Shown here in pieces: positions 61,835-64,000 of a stretch of 64,000 nucleotides of DNA. Origin of the DNA: Brasenia schreberi (taxonomy: Eukaryota; Streptophyta; Magnoliopsida; Nymphaeales; Cabombaceae). Numbering within the stretch: the first letter of the stretch is position 1; each line of letters opens with the position of its first letter. The notes beneath the pieces are model-generated. The model had not been told where the DNA came from, searched no databases, and saw only the letters and a program-made list of their open reading frames with translations. Position numbers and translations under genes: made by a program. Where the stretch lies: contig JAYKKT010000091.1 of NCBI GenBank assembly GCA_036023115.1, positions 33,355,001 to 33,419,000 of the forward strand, written 5' to 3'.

Positions 61835-61930
61835 TGTTTTAATACCAGACAATACACCCCTGGATATCGAACTCATGATCTTCAATTTGAGGATTGGCCT
61901 TCTAGCCAGGTGAGCTAGTGTTTTTTATGC
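61835..61930 (-). mobile_element. tRNA-derived SINE fragment
   Basis: On the minus strand: CACTAGCTCACCTGGCTAG (A box) and ATCATGAGTTCGATATCCAG (B box). Same family as 58.98 kb. Confidence 0.6.
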
Positions 61931-62124
61931 TAATTCGCCATTTGATAGAGAACAAGGAAGGTTCTTTAATTGACAAGGGATTGATGTAGTTCTATGCCAT
62001 CTGATGCTTCAATCAAGAGTAAGAGAGACCCAACAGGTCTGGTCCTAAAAATTCATGAAGATAAATGCATATTACGATTAATTAATAGTTTGCATGTTGT
62101 TTTATAGTATTATATATTTAGGAG

Positions 62125-62250
62125 ACTTTTTTCTTTGTTACAAGAGGAGAACGAAGCCTAACACACCCACACATGCACCTCTAGGAATCAAACTCCTCAC
62201 CAGCAGCAACAGTGCTAGAGCGCCCTGCCGTTGAGCTAACGCTCTCAGTA
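62125..62250 (-). mobile_element. tRNA-derived SINE
   Basis: On the minus strand: GCGTTAGCTCAACGGCAGGG (A box), gcgctctagcactgttgctgctgg, GAGGAGTTTGATTCCTAGAG (B box), ggtgcatgtgtgggtgtg and a CTCTTGTAACAAAGAAAAA end. Same family as 36.09 and 51.63 kb. Confidence 0.7.
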
Positions 62251-62454
62251 CAATTTAGGAGACTTTATAGAAGTGTAATTCAAGTTACTCAGTCATAGCC
62301 AAAGCTCATTGAATTGTCAAGACCATGTTCTTTATAATATCCAACATCTCTCCATGTGTGATGGGAGTTCTTGGCTTTTGCCATATAGAGAGGAAACACA
62401 ATTTATGTTAACAAAACAATCAACCATCACATTGTACAAATTGAATTCACAGTT

Positions 62455-62745
62455 TAGGTGCCTCGACCAAAAGTGCGGCAACCAATCTAGCCCGAAGACC
62501 CAAAGAACTAGGTGAAGAACTGCACCAAGTTGTCTCAGTTAATTTAATTGATGAGCATAAAATTAGATGGTAATACAAGATAGATCTCCTGCTGCTTGAC
62601 TCTAATGAAATTTTGCAGGCGATGCAACTACTCGACCATAATGGAGGGTTTGAGAAGAACAGATTAAACAAAGAACCCACTCCAACTAATAGTGATGCAA
62701 CCTCCATTGAAGCACAACAAAAGGCAAGCATTAGACCTTGAATTA
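62455..62745 (+). other. Unassigned stretch with protein-like reading
   Basis: On the plus strand, one frame reads ARRPKELGEELHQVVSVNLI, then after a stop LLDHNGGFEKNRLNKEPTPT and NSDATSIEAQQKASIRP. The composition is more gene-like than the surroundings, but the frame has stops and I recognise no family. It may be an exon remnant. Confidence 0.25.
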
Positions 62746-63714
62746 GGGTTTTTGAGAGCTCAATCTCACCTGTATCCGGTAATTTATTACACTTACAGTA
62801 TATTCTACCTGTATGATTTTTCATGCGAGTAGGGAGATATGGAAACCATGTAAACAGAGCCACAAAATTGTCTCTTACTGGCACTCCATGCATGCTTGGG
62901 CATGTATATATATATATATACAAAGTTTGGTGACTGGTGCTAAATAAAACCTTTGAAAATAAATCATAGTAAACTCAATCATACATGTGATAAGGAATCC
63001 TATATTGTTTTGACCAGTCAATTTTTGTCACCTTGCAAAAGGGGTGTCAATTTATCATAAGGTGACAAATTTGACCCTCCCATTAGCTTTTGAGCATGAA
63101 AGCTCGCTTGGGCTAGCATCACCCTACGCTTTTATTTCTCGAAACTGGGGTCCACTCGATTCGATTCCGGTTCCATCTTTTATAGAACCAAACCCGGAAT
63201 CAAACAGTTTTTCTGATTTTTTTTAATTTTTAATTTTTTTACTAAACCAAAACTAGAACTAATGGATCCAAATTGGAAAGGGAACATGCCTAGATCCCTA
63301 TTCTGTTCCGAGTCATGGATCCACGTAAACCAAAACCGGCCATGTCTAATGTCATGTTTCAAAGAATGCAATTCTCCCTCCCTCTCTCTCTCTCTAACAT
63401 GCACACGCGCACACTCACACAAACAGTTTTTACTGGCTTTTTGTTCCATTCCTCATTCAAAGTTCTCCTACTTTGTATGATAACTTACGATGGAGAGAGG
63501 TCTTACACATGCAGCCGAAATTATGATGAAACCCAAGCATGACAGTGCATCAATGCAAAGAAAGATACACAAAATAACTCCTCATAAGCGAGTCACTAAG
63601 TATATGATTTCCAGAGAACGGTTGCTAGTAGAAAATGAAACCTGTTGGCCACTAAGTAGACCAATCTATATTAAAAAATAACTAGAATAGTGAACTATGC
63701 CTCACATTCTAGTG

Positions 63715-63722
63715 TATATAAG
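63715..63722 (+). promoter_or_regulatory. Likely TATA box of the LBD gene
   Basis: TATATAAG lies 47 bases before the ATG at 63769. A transcription start about 30 bases on would leave a very short leader, so a more distal promoter is also possible. Confidence 0.5.
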
Positions 63723-63768
63723 GTGAGCCCTCACTTCAACTAAGCGTGGCCAAGTCACAAGAGCCAAG

Positions 63769-64000
63769 ATGACGGGCTTTGGGTCCCCCTGTGGTGCATG
63801 CAAGTTCTTGAGAAGGAAGTGTGTCAAAGGCTGCATCTTCGCGCCATACTTCTGTCATGAGCAAGGTGCTGCACACTTTGCAGCCATACACAAGGTCTTT
63901 GGTGCTAGCAATGTCTCTAAGCTCCTTGTGAAGATTCCGATCACTGACCGGTCGGAGGCAGCAGTCGCGATAACATATGAAGCCCAGGCTCGACTCCGGG
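63769..64000 (+). CDS. LOB-domain (LBD) transcription factor, class I, 5' part
   Basis: The first 77 codons of a LATERAL ORGAN BOUNDARIES domain protein; the gene runs off the window end. The start at 63769 is followed by [18 protein letters not shown]. The C block is complete as C-x2-C-x6-C-x3-C (Cys8, 11, 18 and 22), the DNA-binding zinc-finger-like motif. The GAS block follows ([18 protein letters not shown]), and the sequence ends in [10 protein letters not shown], just before the expected Asp-Pro. The leucine-zipper-like part would lie beyond the window. The words [16 protein letters not shown] and SNVSKLL place it near LBD16/17/29, which in Arabidopsis act downstream of auxin response factors in lateral root initiation. 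One TGTCTC word lies about 0.9 kb upstream (62,869), which could be chance. Confidence 0.92.
   Translation, partial: MTGFGSPCGACKFLRRKCVKGCIFAPYFCHEQGAAHFAAIHKVFGASNVSKLLVKIPITDRSEAAVAITYEAQARLR

Overview
This window is nuclear DNA from a flowering plant. The evidence is plant-specific genes (a subfamily II ethylene receptor and a LOB-domain transcription factor), canonical GT-AG introns, a very high load of plant retroelements (Copia, chromodomain Ty3/Gypsy, RTE-clade LINEs, tRNA-derived SINEs) and long (TA)n/(GA)n microsatellites. I cannot place it to species or order. There is no operon-like layout and no CRISPR.

Layout. 1-0.5 kb: RTE LINE 3' fragment. 0.86-4.34 kb: ethylene receptor of the ETR2/EIN4 type, two coding exons, apparently intact. 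4.4-8.6 kb: repeats, one MITE-like unit, one SINE. 8.67-12.97 kb: deoxyhypusine hydroxylase (DOHH), seven coding exons, all joins in phase, but two of the four His-Glu iron-binding motifs are altered. 14.5-25.3 kb: a dynamin-related protein 4 (DRP4) pseudogene. It is split by Copia element A (14.68-23.72 kb), whose 3' LTR is split again by an almost full-length RTE LINE (20.36-23.63 kb) with a 19-bp target-site duplication. 26.4-41.4 kb: the shattered remains of a second DOHH copy. Copia element B (about 27.6-32.66 kb) sits in its intron 5, and a large inverted-repeat unit (32.9-41.18 kb) sits in its exon 6. That unit carries an intact gene for a small secreted Trp/Cys-rich peptide in the left arm and a dead, inverted copy of the same gene in the right arm, the latter cut by a second RTE LINE. 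42.4-44.4 kb: leader remnants of the same Copia family. 44.4-45.3 kb: a second DRP4 pseudogene on the minus strand. 45.97-50.16 kb: Copia element C with both LTRs. 50.5-51.1 kb: sequence matching the 3' flank of DOHH copy 1. 51.84-54.36 kb: deleted Gypsy chromovirus D with a perfect GTAGC target-site duplication. 55.2-56.4 kb: Gypsy E remnant. 57-63.7 kb: mainly repeats. 63.77 kb to the end: the first exon of a class I LBD gene (LBD16/29-like), running off the window.

The host genes have unrelated jobs: ethylene perception, eIF5A hypusination, a secreted peptide, and a lateral-organ or lateral-root type regulator. They look like genes scattered in a TE-rich region, not a pathway cluster. The main story is structural: a DOHH segment was duplicated, the second copy became an insertion trap, and DRP4 relics lie between and after the copies. 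Points most worth checking are the altered DOHH active site, the inverted-repeat unit carrying the peptide gene, a family of AT-rich units bounded by paired (TA)n(GA)n and (TC)n(TA)n tracts, and a near-perfect 142-bp foldback at 34.95 kb.
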